Below are positions 1-8,830 of a stretch of 64,000 nt of DNA, piece after piece (within the stretch, counting starts at the first letter, position 1; the number at the start of each line of letters is the position of its first letter). The position numbers and the translations under genes are program-made. The notes under the pieces were generated by a model. The model did no database searches. It was given only the letters and a program-made list of their open reading frames with translations, and was not told where the DNA came from. Origin of the DNA: Bradyrhizobium amphicarpaeae (GTDB taxonomy: Bacteria > Pseudomonadota > Alphaproteobacteria > Rhizobiales > Xanthobacteraceae); contig NZ_CP029426.2 of assembly GCF_002266435.3 (NCBI RefSeq), positions 6,230,001 through 6,294,000 of the forward strand, written 5' to 3'.

Positions 1-983
1 TTGTAGGGAATCTCGTAGGTGATGTTGGCCGGGAAGAAGCGCGACAGCTCCTTCATCTTCTCTTCGACCGCGCTCGCGGTCGCCAGCGCGTTGCCGGTCG
101 GCGACATCAGCACCGACAGGCCGGCGGTCGGCTTGCCGTTCAGGCGCGTGTTGAACTGGTAGCTGAGACCACCGACCTCGATGCGTGCGACGTCGCGCAG
201 CCGCACGGTCGAACCGTCGGCATTGGCGCGCAGGATGATGGCGCCGAACTCGTCCGGCGAGGACAGCTGGCCCTTGACCAGCACCAGCGCGGAGGTGCGC
301 TGGTTCGACGTCGACGGCTCGGCACCGATGCTGCCCGAGGCGACCTGCGCGTTCTGCGCGGCGATGGCCTTGTTGACGTCGTCGGCGGTGAGCCCGTAGC
401 CCACCAGCTTGGCGGGATCGACCCAGACGCGAAGCGATCGCTCGGTCGAATAGAGCGTGGCGCGGCCGACGCCGGGAATACGGCGGACTTCGCCGAGCAC
501 GTTGCGGATCATGAAGTCGCCGAGGCCGACCTCATCGAGGCTGCCGTCGGTCGAACTGAGCGTGATGATCTGCAGCACCGCGCTGGAGGCTTCCTCGACC
601 AGGATGCCCTGCTGCATCACCGCGCGCGGCAGGCGCGCCTCGACGCGCTTGATGCGGTTCTGGACCTCGACCGAGGCGTCGTTGGTATTGGTGCCCGGCT
701 GGAAATTCGCGATGATCTCGACCTGACCGAGCGAGTCGCTGGTCGATTCGAAATTGAGGATGCCGGAGGCGCCGTTGAGCTCCTCCTCGATCAGCCGCGT
801 GACGCTGTTGTAGAGGTTTTCGGGCGAAGCGCCGGGATAGCTGGTCGAGATCGAGATCGAGGGCGGCGCGATGATCGGATATTGCGCGATCGGCAGCAGC
901 GGCACCGCGATCGCGCCGATCAGACATATGAACAGCGCGACCACCCAGGCGAAGATCGGCCTGTCGATGAAGAAACTCGCCAT
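1..983 (-). CDS. RND multidrug efflux inner-membrane transporter (HAE1/AcrB family), N-terminal part
   Basis: The reading frame starts with an ATG at 983 and runs off the left edge, so only about 327 of the roughly 1040 residues usual for the family are present. The start MASFFIDRPIFAWVVALFI is the typical first membrane helix of AcrB/MexB. It is followed by porter-domain sequence with the usual ISTSYPGASPE and TNDASVEVQNRI stretches. The gene begins 6 bp after the adaptor gene (990-2180) and on the same strand, so the two form an operon. Proteins of this family export drugs or lipophilic compounds across the envelope using the proton gradient; the substrate cannot be read from the sequence. 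No outer-membrane TolC-type gene is visible inside the window. Confidence 0.93.
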   Translation of the reverse strand, partial: MASFFIDRPIFAWVVALFICLIGAIAVPLLPIAQYPIIAPPSISISTSYPGASPENLYNSVTRLIEEELNGASGILNFESTSDSLGQVEIIANFQPGTNTNDASVEVQNRIKRVEARLPRAVMQQGILVEEASSAVLQIITLSSTDGSLDEVGLGDFMIRNVLGEVRRIPGVGRATLYSTERSLRVWVDPAKLVGYGLTADDVNKAIAAQNAQVASGSIGAEPSTSNQRTSALVLVKGQLSSPDEFGAIILRANADGSTVRLRDVARIEVGGLSYQFNTRLNGKPTAGLSVLMSPTGNALATASAVEEKMKELSRFFPANITYEIPY

Positions 984-989
984 GATGCT

Positions 990-2180
990 CTACTGCATCA
1001 TCTGCGCGCGTTGACTTTCCACGATGGCTTCGGCCTCGGCCCAGGATTGCGGCTTGACCTTGTCGCCTGCCGCGAACCTCTGGAAGCCTTCCACGACGAC
1101 CTTGTCACCGGACTTCAGGCCTTCGGTGATGAACCAGACGCCGTCCTGCACCGAGCCGGTGCGCACGGGCTGCACCGCGACGCGGTGGTCGTCCTTCACG
1201 ACGAAGACTTCGCTGCCGCCGCCGCCATTGCGCTGAACCGCCTGCTGCGGCACCGCGATCGCGTCGCTGTCGATGCCCTGCTCGATGCGGACCCGAACAT
1301 ACATGCCCGGCAGCAATTCGCGGTTCAAATTGGGAAATTCACCGCGCAGCGTCACTTGCCCGGTATTGGCGTCGACCTTCGCGTCGGAGAACAGGAGCTT
1401 GCCGTTCAGCGGGTAGATCGTGTTGTCGTCGAGCACGAGACGCACCTTGGCGGCGTCGGGCGCAATGCGATCGAGGTCGCCGCTCGCGAAGGCGCGGCGG
1501 AGCTGATTGAGCTCGTTCACCGATTGGGTGAAGTCGGCATAGATCGGATCGAGCTGCTGAATGGTCGCGAGATTGGTCTCGTTCTGCACGGCGAGAGCGC
1601 CCTCACTCACCAACGCAGCGCCGACGACGCCGTCGATCGGCGCCCGCACGGTGGCGTAGTCGAGATTGAGCTTGGCACGCGCGAGGTCGGCCTTGCGGCC
1701 CTCGACCTCGGCGCGAGCCTGGAGCTCGGCCGCGATCGCCTTCTCGTTCTCCGCCTCGGGCGCGGCGCGCTGGCTGGTGAGCGTGGCGATGCGGTGCGCC
1801 TGCTGCTTGGCCTGCATCAGCGCAGCCTCCGCTTTGGCAAGCGCGGCCTGGTTGGCCGACACTTCGACCTCGAACGGACGCGGATCGATGCGGTAAAGCG
1901 GATCGCCCGCCTTCACTTCGCTGCCCTGGTGGAACAGGCGCTCGACCACGATGCCCGAAATACGCGGCCGAACGTCGGAGACGCGCGTCGGCGCGATACG
2001 TCCAGGCAGTTCCCGCACGATGGAGCGTGGCTGCGGCCTGACGGTCACGACGCTGACGTCGGGTTCGGTCGGTTGCGCCTGGACGATCGCAGAGTTTGAT
2101 TCATCACAGGCCGCAAGAATCGGCGCCGCAACCGCGAGCATTATGGCCACGCAGGCGGATCGCGCATTTGGTGCTGACAT
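990..2180 (-). CDS. RND efflux periplasmic adaptor lipoprotein (membrane fusion protein)
   Basis: 396 residues in the AcrA/MexA family. I chose the ATG at 2180 because the protein then begins with a lipoprotein signal peptide ending in a lipobox (ILAAC). In-frame starts further upstream, at 2207 and 2276, would bury that signal. After the lipobox come the barrel-sandwich half (VRPRISGIVVERLFHQGSEVKAGDPLYRID), an alanine-rich coiled-coil hairpin (around residues 100-165), the second half of the lipoyl fold (VRAPIDGVVG), and beta-barrel and membrane-proximal domains. It should bridge the RND pump encoded immediately downstream to an outer-membrane channel. No local regulator gene is seen. Confidence 0.9.
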   Translation of the reverse strand: MSAPNARSACVAIMLAVAAPILAACDESNSAIVQAQPTEPDVSVVTVRPQPRSIVRELPGRIAPTRVSDVRPRISGIVVERLFHQGSEVKAGDPLYRIDPRPFEVEVSANQAALAKAEAALMQAKQQAHRIATLTSQRAAPEAENEKAIAAELQARAEVEGRKADLARAKLNLDYATVRAPIDGVVGAALVSEGALAVQNETNLATIQQLDPIYADFTQSVNELNQLRRAFASGDLDRIAPDAAKVRLVLDDNTIYPLNGKLLFSDAKVDANTGQVTLRGEFPNLNRELLPGMYVRVRIEQGIDSDAIAVPQQAVQRNGGGGSEVFVVKDDHRVAVQPVRTGSVQDGVWFITEGLKSGDKVVVEGFQRFAAGDKVKPQSWAEAEAIVESQRAQMMQ

Positions 2181-2347
2181 AAAGGTAGTTGCCCCGTTCA
2201 ATCGCATTGCGCTCGGACTTCCAGAAGGTTCCGGACAGTCTGATTTGCAAAAGAAAATAATCGGTGCTTGCTGCAACGCAATGAGGCCATCGGCGGCTCA
2301 TTGTCACACGACCTATCCCATTCTAAAGACGGGTGTTTTCTGGAGTC

Positions 2348-2366
2348 ACCGGATCGTGAATCCGGT
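2348..2366. other. Perfect 7-bp inverted repeat between methyltransferase and efflux operon
   Basis: ACCGGAT and ATCCGGT are separated by five bases. The element lies 34 bp past the stop of the methyltransferase gene and about 170 bp before the adaptor start. There is no T-tract, so it is not a clear intrinsic terminator. It may be an operator for the efflux operon. The remainder of 2181-2399 shows nothing else I can name. Confidence 0.35.
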
Positions 2367-2399
2367 TCCATCGCGGCGTGCTGCGACGGAACATCGCAA

Positions 2400-3419
2400 T
2401 TACTCCGCAGCCTTCATCCGATAGTGGCTGACGCCCCATTCGGTTCCATCGGCATAGCCGAACAGGCCCGCTGTCGCGAGCAGGAACCAGCGCCATCGCC
2501 GCGTCCACAGGCTGGTCTGTTCGCCATGGACCTGGCGCAGGGACGCCTCGATCGCGTCCCCATGCGCGTCGACATTGGCGAGCCAGTCGTTGGCGGTGCG
2601 CTGATAATGCGTGCCGCTCCAGCACCATTCCTTCTCGACCGTGAAGATGTCGTCGAACTGCCTGACGAGATGATGGCTCGGCATCAGCCCGCCGGTGAAG
2701 ACGTGCTGCGCGATCCAGTCCTCGCGATCGAGCCGGTCGAACAGCTGCGAGCCGGAGCGATGGGTGACGATCTGCATGTAGAAACGCCCGTCCGGCGCGA
2801 GCCATGACCGCAGCCGTGTCATCAGCTTGCGCCAGTTCATCATCTGCTCGAACATCTCGACCGAGACGATGCGGTCGAACCGGGCGTCGGGCGCGAACAC
2901 GTTCATGTCAGCGGTGACTACGTGCAGGTTCGGCAGGCCGCGCCGCCGCGCCTCCTCCTCGACATGAGCGCGCTGCGCCTGCGAGGTCGACACCGCCGTC
3001 ACCCGGGCGCGCGGAAACTGCCGCGCCATCCACAGCGACAGCGAGCCCCAGCCGCAGCCGAGCTCGAGGATGGTCTGGCCGTCGGCGAGGCCGGCATGCT
3101 CGACGGTCTGGCGCAGCGCCTCCTCCTCCGCCTCCTGCAAAGTGGTCGCGTCGGTCTTGTAGAAGCAGCAGGAATATTTGCGGTTGGGGCCGAGCATTTT
3201 GGCGAAGAACGAAGCGGGCACCTCCTCACGCCGGGCTTCCGCGTTTTCGGCGATCGGCCGCAGCATCATCCGTCCGGCGAAAGCGGCGTCAGTGGCCGCA
3301 TCCTGCGCCGCAAGGCGGGTTGCGCTGCGGGAGCACAGGCGCTGGATCGCGGCGCGGATCACGACGTCCGGCAACGGCACGCGTTCGGCAGTCCCGATGA
3401 TCGCGGAAACGACGCTCAT
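2400..3419 (-). CDS. SAM-dependent methyltransferase of the cyclopropane-fatty-acyl-phospholipid synthase family
   Basis: 339 residues. The SAM-binding motif I is clear (ILELGCGWGSLSLWMA, around residues 115-130), followed by VSTSQAQ and the VSVEMFEQM region typical of CFA-synthase-like enzymes. It is shorter than E. coli Cfa (about 380 residues), mainly at the N terminus, so it may methylate or cyclopropanate lipids but the exact reaction is unproven. The ATG at 3419 is preferred to the in-frame ATG at 3437 because a GGGGGG stretch lies just upstream of it. A GGAAC-N17-CTTT sequence lies upstream (3461-3486) and loosely resembles a general-stress promoter. It diverges from the channel gene starting near 3575. 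Confidence 0.82.
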   Translation of the reverse strand: MSVVSAIIGTAERVPLPDVVIRAAIQRLCSRSATRLAAQDAATDAAFAGRMMLRPIAENAEARREEVPASFFAKMLGPNRKYSCCFYKTDATTLQEAEEEALRQTVEHAGLADGQTILELGCGWGSLSLWMARQFPRARVTAVSTSQAQRAHVEEEARRRGLPNLHVVTADMNVFAPDARFDRIVSVEMFEQMMNWRKLMTRLRSWLAPDGRFYMQIVTHRSGSQLFDRLDREDWIAQHVFTGGLMPSHHLVRQFDDIFTVEKEWCWSGTHYQRTANDWLANVDAHGDAIEASLRQVHGEQTSLWTRRWRWFLLATAGLFGYADGTEWGVSHYRMKAAE

Positions 3420-3574
3420 GCGCCCCCCGGCTGGCAAATCTCTGCAAGTACTGGCTTATCAAAGCGCCGCTTCCGGTCCGGGTTCCCCAACTGGCCCCGA
3501 AATCAGCGCATCCGGCGCTTTTTTTGGGCTGGCGCTGTGCCATAGTGCGCACCGCACGCAAGCTTTTGGAATGG

Positions 3575-4609
3575 ATGATACCGGTCATGCCGTCAGGCAC
3601 CTCGCCCCGCTCCACCATGGATATCGAGTACACGAAGCTGTCCTCACCCAGCGTCTTCCTGGTGCGGATGCTGGTCTTCCTGGTGCTGTGCGCGCTGGTC
3701 GGCGTGGTGCTCTACAAGCAGATCATCCAGGCCTTCTTCGCCAATCCCGGCCTCAATGCCCTGATCGGGGCGGTGCTGTTCATCGGCATCATCCTGGCCT
3801 TCCGCCAGGTCATCCGGCTCTATCCCGAGGTCTCCTGGGTCAATAATTTCCGCATCGCCGATCCCGGCCTGGCGCCGGCCCGGCACCCGAAACTGCTGGC
3901 GCCGATGGCGGCGATCCTCGGCGGCGAGCGTTCCGGGCGGATGTCGATCACCCAGGCCACCATGCGACACCTGCTCGATTCGATCGCGACCCGCCTGGAC
4001 GAGGCCCGCGACATCTCGCGCTACATGACGGGCCTGCTGGTCTTCCTCGGCCTGCTCGGCACCTTCTGGGGCCTGATCGAGACGGTCGGCTCGGTCGGCA
4101 AGGTGATCGACGGGCTCAAGGTCGGCGGCGATTCCGGCGCCCTGTTCGACACGCTGAAGGAGGGCCTCGCCGCCCCGCTCGGCGGCATGGGCATCTCGTT
4201 CTCCAGCTCGCTGTTCGGCCTCGCCGGTTCGCTGATCCTGGGCTTCCTCGATCTGCAATCGAGCCAGGCGCAGAACCGCTTCTACACCGACCTCGAGGAC
4301 TGGCTTGCCACCACCGTGCGCGAATATGGCAGCGGCGAGGTTGCGGTCGCTTCCAGCGGCGGCGGCGGGGTCGCCAGCGGCGAGCTCCAGGCCGCGGTCG
4401 AACGCTTGCGCTCGGTGCTCGAGGAAGGCAGCGCCAGCCGCGGCACCACGGCGGCAATGGCGAGCCTTGCCGAAGCCATCCAGGCGCTGGTGTCGCACAT
4501 GCGCACCGAGCAGCAGATGATCCGCGAATGGGCCGACGGCCAGGGCGAGCAGAACCGCGAGATCCGCCGCCTGCTGGAACGCATCGCGCGCCAGCCCGAG
4601 AAGAGTTGA
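3575..4609 (+). CDS. MotA/TolQ/ExbB-family proton channel protein
   Basis: About 344 residues. Four hydrophobic segments are visible: two close to the N terminus (around residues 30-50 and 62-80), one at about 155-175 (YMTGLLVFLGLLGTFWGLIETV), and one at about 215-240 (GMGISFSSSLFGLAGSLILGF). The last two carry the MotA/ExbB family pore signature. A C-terminal cytoplasmic tail (around 250-344) is Glu/Arg-rich and probably coiled. ATGs at 3587 and 3617 are alternative starts; 3575 has GGA a few bases upstream. Its partner is the OmpA-domain protein at 4772, which together would form an ion-driven stator-like complex working on the peptidoglycan. No flagellar genes are nearby, so a flagellar role is not implied. 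Confidence 0.82.
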   Translation: MIPVMPSGTSPRSTMDIEYTKLSSPSVFLVRMLVFLVLCALVGVVLYKQIIQAFFANPGLNALIGAVLFIGIILAFRQVIRLYPEVSWVNNFRIADPGLAPARHPKLLAPMAAILGGERSGRMSITQATMRHLLDSIATRLDEARDISRYMTGLLVFLGLLGTFWGLIETVGSVGKVIDGLKVGGDSGALFDTLKEGLAAPLGGMGISFSSSLFGLAGSLILGFLDLQSSQAQNRFYTDLEDWLATTVREYGSGEVAVASSGGGGVASGELQAAVERLRSVLEEGSASRGTTAAMASLAEAIQALVSHMRTEQQMIREWADGQGEQNREIRRLLERIARQPEKS

Positions 4610-4625
4610 GACGTAACGAAGGTTT

Positions 4626-4752
4626 CGTGCCCCGGACGCAGCGCAGCACGCAGTGGTGCGCTGCCGAGCCGGGGCCCAGCACCTTCTGAGCAACAGATGG
4701 GTCCCGGCTCTGCGCAGCAGCGTTCCACGCTGCAGCGCGTCCGGGACACGAG
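4626..4752. repeat. Intergenic palindromic repeat, family A, copy 1
   Basis: The element starts CGTGCCCCGGAC and ends GTCCGGGACACG, so its ends form a 12-bp inverted repeat with one mismatch. Its interior is about 100 bp and rich in GCAGCG/GCTGC steps. A second copy with the same ends and similar interior lies at 10198-10332. It sits between the two genes of the channel pair and fills almost the whole 162-bp gap. Confidence 0.8.
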
Positions 4753-4771
4753 AGAACGAACGGAGACGTAA

Positions 4772-5800
4772 ATGGCCTTAGCGCGCGGCCGCCGCGGCGA
4801 TACCTCCTTCAACTACTGGCCCGGCTTCGTCGACGCGCTGTCGACGCTGGTGCTGTCGATCGTGTTCCTGCTGTCGGTATTCCTGGTGGTGCAGTTCTTC
4901 CTGTCGCAGGAGGTCACCGGCAAGGACAAGGCGCTGGAGCAGCTCAACGCCAAGATCGCGCAGCTCAACGAGCTGCTGTCGCTGGAGAAGCTCGGCAAGC
5001 TCACGCTCGACGACCAGGTCTCGCAATTGAAGGCCGGCCTCGCCTCGGCCGAGACCGAGCGCGACCGCATCAAGGGCCTCTATGACGGCCTCGCCGCCGC
5101 CGGCAACGACGCCCAGGGCAAGACCTCCGAGCTCGGCAAGGCGCTGGATTCGGAGAAGGCGGTCTCGGCGCGGGCGCTGGCCCAGATCGAGGTGCTGAAC
5201 CAGCAGATCAGCGCGCTGCGCCGGCAATTGGCGGCGCTGGAAGAGGCGCTCGACGCCAGCGAGAAGCGCGACAAGGAATCGCAGAACCGCATCGCCGATC
5301 TCGGCTCGCGCCTGAACGTGGCGCTGGCGCAGCGCGTGCAGGAATTGTCGCGCTACCGCTCGGAGTTCTTCGGCCGGCTGCGCGCGATTCTCGGCAACCG
5401 GCCGGACATCCGCATCGTCGGCGACCGCTTCGTGTTCCAGTCCGAAGTGTTCTTCGACACCGGACAGGCGACGCTGCTGCCCGAGGGGCGCGCCGAGCTC
5501 GACACGCTCGCTGCCGCGCTGATCGATCTGGACAAGAAGATCCCGAGCGAAATTCCCTGGGTGCTGCGTGTCGACGGCCATACCGACGTGCGTCCGGTCA
5601 ACGGCCCGACCTTCAAATCCAATTGGGACCTGTCATCGGCACGCGCGATCTCGGTGGTGCAATATCTGGTTTCGCTCGGCGTGCCCGCCCAGCGGCTGGT
5701 CGCGGCCGGCTTCGCGGAGTTTCAGCCGCTCGACACCGCCAACACCGAAGAGGCCTACAAGCGCAATCGCCGTATCGAGCTGAAGCTGACGGAGCGGTAG
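4772..5800 (+). CDS. OmpA-domain peptidoglycan-binding protein (MotB-like partner of the upstream channel)
   Basis: 342 residues. It opens with a short cytoplasmic stretch, then one membrane helix beginning FNYWPGFVDALSTLVLSIVF. Asp21 in this helix sits where MotB and TolR carry the proton-binding aspartate. Residues about 50-190 form a long coiled coil. The C-terminal third is an OmpA domain with VFFDTGQATLLPEGRAELD, DGHTD and NRRIELKL, which binds diaminopimelate in peptidoglycan. A good GGAGACGTAA leader precedes the ATG. The family is known as MotB/OmpA-like; it pairs here with the MotA-like gene across a repeat element, and its cellular task is unknown. Confidence 0.85.
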   Translation: MALARGRRGDTSFNYWPGFVDALSTLVLSIVFLLSVFLVVQFFLSQEVTGKDKALEQLNAKIAQLNELLSLEKLGKLTLDDQVSQLKAGLASAETERDRIKGLYDGLAAAGNDAQGKTSELGKALDSEKAVSARALAQIEVLNQQISALRRQLAALEEALDASEKRDKESQNRIADLGSRLNVALAQRVQELSRYRSEFFGRLRAILGNRPDIRIVGDRFVFQSEVFFDTGQATLLPEGRAELDTLAAALIDLDKKIPSEIPWVLRVDGHTDVRPVNGPTFKSNWDLSSARAISVVQYLVSLGVPAQRLVAAGFAEFQPLDTANTEEAYKRNRRIELKLTER

Positions 5801-5819
5801 TGGTGTCGGCTACGCCACA

Positions 5820-5947
5820 TCTTGTCATTGCCGGGCTTGACCCGGCAATCCATCAGACAAGATTGTTGCGAAGTGGATGGATGGCCGGGCAGAGGCGAGC
5901 GGAAGCGACGCCGTCCTTCGAACGGCTATGCCCGGCCATGACGAGTG
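5820..5947. repeat. Intergenic inverted repeat (TGTCATTGCCGGGC type)
   Basis: Left end TTGTCATTGCCGGGCTTGA and right end TATGCCCGGCCATGACGAG are mutually complementary over about 14 bp with mismatches. The interior includes ATCCATCA and GGATGGATGGCC. The following acetyltransferase start codon lies only 8 bp after its end, so the insertion defines that gene's leader. Confidence 0.65.
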
Positions 5948-5954
5948 TATCCGG

Positions 5955-6395
5955 ATGATCCATCTGCGTCCCTATCGCGTCGAGGACGAAGCGGCGACGA
6001 TCGACCTCTGGCACCGCACCTGGCAGCAGGCCTATCCGCAGATCGATTTTGCCGCGCGGCTCGACTGGTGGCGCGAGCGCTGGCGCAAGGATCTGGTGCC
6101 GAAGGCGTCCATCGTCGTCGCGGAAGCGGACGGCGCGCTGACCGGGTTCGTCACCATCGACGACGAGGGTTATCTCGACCAGCTCGTGGTGGGGCCGGAT
6201 CACTGGGGCTCGGACACCGCGCGGCTGCTGGTGGACGAAGCGAAACGCCTGTCGCCGTCGGGCATCACGCTGCTCGTCAACAGGGACAACATTCGCGCCA
6301 TCCGCTTCTACGAGCGCAACGGCTTTGCCCATGCCGGCGACGACGTGAACCCGACCTCGGGCCGGCCGGTGCTGAAGATGATTTGGCGAGCGTGA
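5955..6395 (+). CDS. GNAT-family N-acetyltransferase
   Basis: 146 residues from the ATG at 5955, where homology begins (MIHLRPYRVEDEAATIDLW). An upstream in-frame start at 5877 would place 26 codons inside the intergenic repeat and is rejected. Motif A is visible as LDQLVVGPDHWGSDTARLLV, although the usual R/Q-x-x-G-x-G/A loop is degraded to DHWGSD. Motif B (NRDNIRAIRFYERNGFAHAGD) is well conserved. It should transfer an acetyl group from acetyl-CoA to an unknown small molecule or protein. Codirectional with the channel pair. Confidence 0.78.
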   Translation: MIHLRPYRVEDEAATIDLWHRTWQQAYPQIDFAARLDWWRERWRKDLVPKASIVVAEADGALTGFVTIDDEGYLDQLVVGPDHWGSDTARLLVDEAKRLSPSGITLLVNRDNIRAIRFYERNGFAHAGDDVNPTSGRPVLKMIWRA

Positions 6396-6473
6396 GGCCC
6401 ATCACGCTGGGATCCCTGGGCGTCTGCTAGTCGTTGGTGCAATGAGCGATGGCAAGCGGATGGGAGACGATCG

Positions 6474-6698
6474 ATGAAGCTGCGCGACCTGGCCCAGGGC
6501 TCCTCGGTCTTTCTCGGCGTCATCGTTGCCGGCTATCTGTCGACGACCTATGTCGACCAGCACTTTGCATCGCGCGAAGCGATGCATGCGGCTGCGCCGT
6601 CGAGCGGCCCAGCCCCGTCGGCCTGCGTCGGTGAGGACGGCAGTTGGAAGAACTGGTCATGGCCAAATGTGCCGGCGCTGTCGCCGAAGTGCCGGTGA
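6474..6698 (+). CDS. Small membrane-anchored or secreted protein of unknown function
   Basis: 74 residues with a good Shine-Dalgarno (GGGAGACGATCG before the ATG). Residues about 10-26 are hydrophobic (SSVFLGVIVAGYLSTTYV), then a proline/alanine-rich linker, then a short tail with two cysteines (SACVGEDGSWKNWSWPNVPALSPKC). I do not recognise the family. The two cysteines could form a periplasmic disulfide. It is a lone gene between the acetyltransferase and the converging ABC exporter gene. Confidence 0.55.
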   Translation: MKLRDLAQGSSVFLGVIVAGYLSTTYVDQHFASREAMHAAAPSSGPAPSACVGEDGSWKNWSWPNVPALSPKCR

Positions 6699-6783
6699 GA
6701 CGAAGCAAAAGTGCGAAAACAACCCCATGCACAGTAGGCCACGCAAGCAAAATCAATAGCTTACGCGACCACCAGAAAGACCT

Positions 6784-8634
6784 TTACGCCCCCTCGAACT
6801 GCAACCTCGCCAGCCGTGCATAAAGCCCGTTCGCGGCCACGAGCTCGGCATGGGTGCCCTGCTCGACGATCTTGCCCTGGTCCATCACCAGGATGCGGTC
6901 GCAGGACAAGACTGTCGCGAGGCGATGCGCGATCACCAGCGTGGTGCGGTGGCGCATCAGCTCCTCCAGCGCGGTCTGCACCAGCGTTTCGCTTTCGGCG
7001 TCGAGCGCGGAGGTGGCTTCGTCGAGCAGCAAGAGCGGCGCGTCGCGCAGGATGGCACGCGCGATCGCGATGCGCTGGCGCTGGCCGCCGGACAGCGTCA
7101 CGCCGCGCTCGCCGAGCGGGGTGTCGAAACCTTCGGGCAGGCGGCGGATGAACTCGGCGGCATGCGCGAGCTCGGCCGCGCGCTCGACCTCCGCATCGGT
7201 CGCACCGGGCCGGCCGAAGCGGATGTTCTCGCGGGCACTGGCGGCGAACACGTTCGATTCCTGCGGCACCAGCGCGATGCGCGCGCGGAAATCGCGGGGG
7301 TCGGCGGATCTGACGGGCACGCCATCAAGCGAGATCGCACCGCTGCGCGGGTCGTAGAAGCGCAGCAGCAGGTGGAAGATCGTGCTCTTGCCGGCGCCGG
7401 ACGGACCGACGATCGCGACCTTCTCGCCGGGGCGCACCGTGAACGAGACGGCATCGAGCACCTTGACGTCGCGCCGCGCCGGATAGGCAAAGCTGACCTG
7501 ATCGAAGCCGACCTCGCCGCGTCCCGGCACCGGCAGCGCGCGCGGCGTGGCGGGCGCCTTGATGTCGGGCTGCACACGCAGGATCTCGAACAGGCGCTCG
7601 GCCGCGCCCGACGCCGCCGAGACCTCGCCCCAGACTTCGCTGAGCTGGCCGAGGCCCGCTGCGGCGAACACCGCATACAGCACGAACTGACCGAGCCGGC
7701 CCGGCGAGATCGCGCCTGACAGCACGTCATGCGAGCCGATCCAGAGGATCGCGACCACGCTTGCGAACACGATGAAGATGATGATGGCGGTGAGCACGGA
7801 TCGCGCCTGGGTCGAGGTCCGCGCGGCCTCATAGGCCTGCTCGACCTCGCCGCCGAAACGCTTCTCGGCGAACGCCTCGCTGGTATAGGCCTGCACGGTG
7901 CGGATCGCGCCGACCAGCTCGCCCGCATAGGCCGACGCCTCGGCCAGCGTGTCCTGTGCGTTGCGCGACAGACGCCGCACCCAGCGCCCGAAGGCCACCA
8001 GCGGCAGCACGATCAGGGGAATGGCCAGCAGCACGAAGCCCGACAGCTTCGGGCTGGTGATCACCATCATCGCCGTCGCGCCGAGAAACATCATGAGATT
8101 GCGCAGCGCGATCGATACCGAGGCGCCGACGGCCGATTTGAGCTGGGTGGTGTCGGCGGTCAGCCGCGAGATCAATTCGCCGCTGCGTGCGGAATCGAAG
8201 AAGGCGGGAGACAGCGAGAGCAGGTGAGCGAACACGTCACGCCTGAGGTCGGCGACGATGCGCTCGCCGATCGTCATCACGAGGTAGTAGCGCGCGGCGC
8301 TGGCCAGCGCGAGCACGCCCACCACCGCGAGCATCACCGAGAAGTAATCGTTGATCAGCTCGATGCCCTCGGGCGTCAGGCCGAAATCGATCATCCGGCG
8401 CACCGCGACCGGCACCAGCAGCGTGGTCAATGCCGCGACCGTGAGCGCGACGAAGGCCAGCGCCGCCCGGCCGCGATAGCGGCTGACATAGGGCGCCAGC
8501 GCAAGCAGCGGCCGCAGCTTGGCGCGACCCTTGGCCGGCTCTTCGATCAGCTCGGCCTCGATCGAGGGGGTGTCCGCGGCGTTCATTTTGGGCTGGTCGA
8601 CATACTGGCCATCAAGCCGTTCCACTGCGCTCAT
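6784..8634 (-). CDS. ABC exporter, fused transmembrane and ATPase domains (MsbA/ABCB type)
   Basis: About 616 residues from the ATG at 8634; starts at 8667 and 8586 are alternatives. The N-terminal half holds a six-helix exporter domain (around residues 45-330). The nucleotide-binding half shows Walker A GPSGAGKST, the signature [16 protein letters not shown], Walker B LLLLDEATSALD and the switch histidine IAHR. The pattern is that of homodimeric lipid or drug exporters. Nothing in the neighbourhood reveals its cargo. Converges with the small gene at 6474. Confidence 0.92.
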   Translation of the reverse strand: MSAVERLDGQYVDQPKMNAADTPSIEAELIEEPAKGRAKLRPLLALAPYVSRYRGRAALAFVALTVAALTTLLVPVAVRRMIDFGLTPEGIELINDYFSVMLAVVGVLALASAARYYLVMTIGERIVADLRRDVFAHLLSLSPAFFDSARSGELISRLTADTTQLKSAVGASVSIALRNLMMFLGATAMMVITSPKLSGFVLLAIPLIVLPLVAFGRWVRRLSRNAQDTLAEASAYAGELVGAIRTVQAYTSEAFAEKRFGGEVEQAYEAARTSTQARSVLTAIIIFIVFASVVAILWIGSHDVLSGAISPGRLGQFVLYAVFAAAGLGQLSEVWGEVSAASGAAERLFEILRVQPDIKAPATPRALPVPGRGEVGFDQVSFAYPARRDVKVLDAVSFTVRPGEKVAIVGPSGAGKSTIFHLLLRFYDPRSGAISLDGVPVRSADPRDFRARIALVPQESNVFAASARENIRFGRPGATDAEVERAAELAHAAEFIRRLPEGFDTPLGERGVTLSGGQRQRIAIARAILRDAPLLLLDEATSALDAESETLVQTALEELMRHRTTLVIAHRLATVLSCDRILVMDQGKIVEQGTHAELVAANGLYARLARLQFEGA

Positions 8635-8805
8635 GAGATCCAACCCATTGCATTCGTTTGCTCCCAATAGGCCGGTGCAAGGGTAGTGGCAAATCCGGGA
8701 TGTCCCTTAGGGGCTAGCCCGGTTCAGAGGCCAGGATGGCTTGTTTTGTGGGGTTTCGTGCGGTATAGAGCCGCCCAAATCCGTCATTCGTTAGCCACCC
8801 AAGAA

Positions 8806-8819
8806 GGCGCCGGGGCGCC
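8806..8819 (+). promoter_or_regulatory. GC-rich dyad directly upstream of the L31 ribosome-binding site
   Basis: Two GGCGCC hexamers are separated by GG, forming a tight dyad 11 bp before the rpmE start codon and abutting the GAGGA Shine-Dalgarno. If it forms in RNA it could limit ribosome access. Similar leader hairpins are used for autoregulation by some ribosomal proteins; that role here is a guess. Confidence 0.3.
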
Positions 8820-8830
8820 GAGGAATTGCC

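Noticed and set aside
3461..3486. EcfG promoter for the CFA-like methyltransferase
   Set aside because: GGAAC is followed by CTTT after 17 bases, with two mismatches in the -10 box. It is too weak to list as a site, although the RpoE2 spacing GGAAC-N18-TT fits.
3575..5800. Zorya-type defence system (ZorA/ZorB)
   Set aside because: The channel tail is too short for ZorA, and no ZorC, ZorD or ZorE-type helicase or nuclease genes lie nearby.
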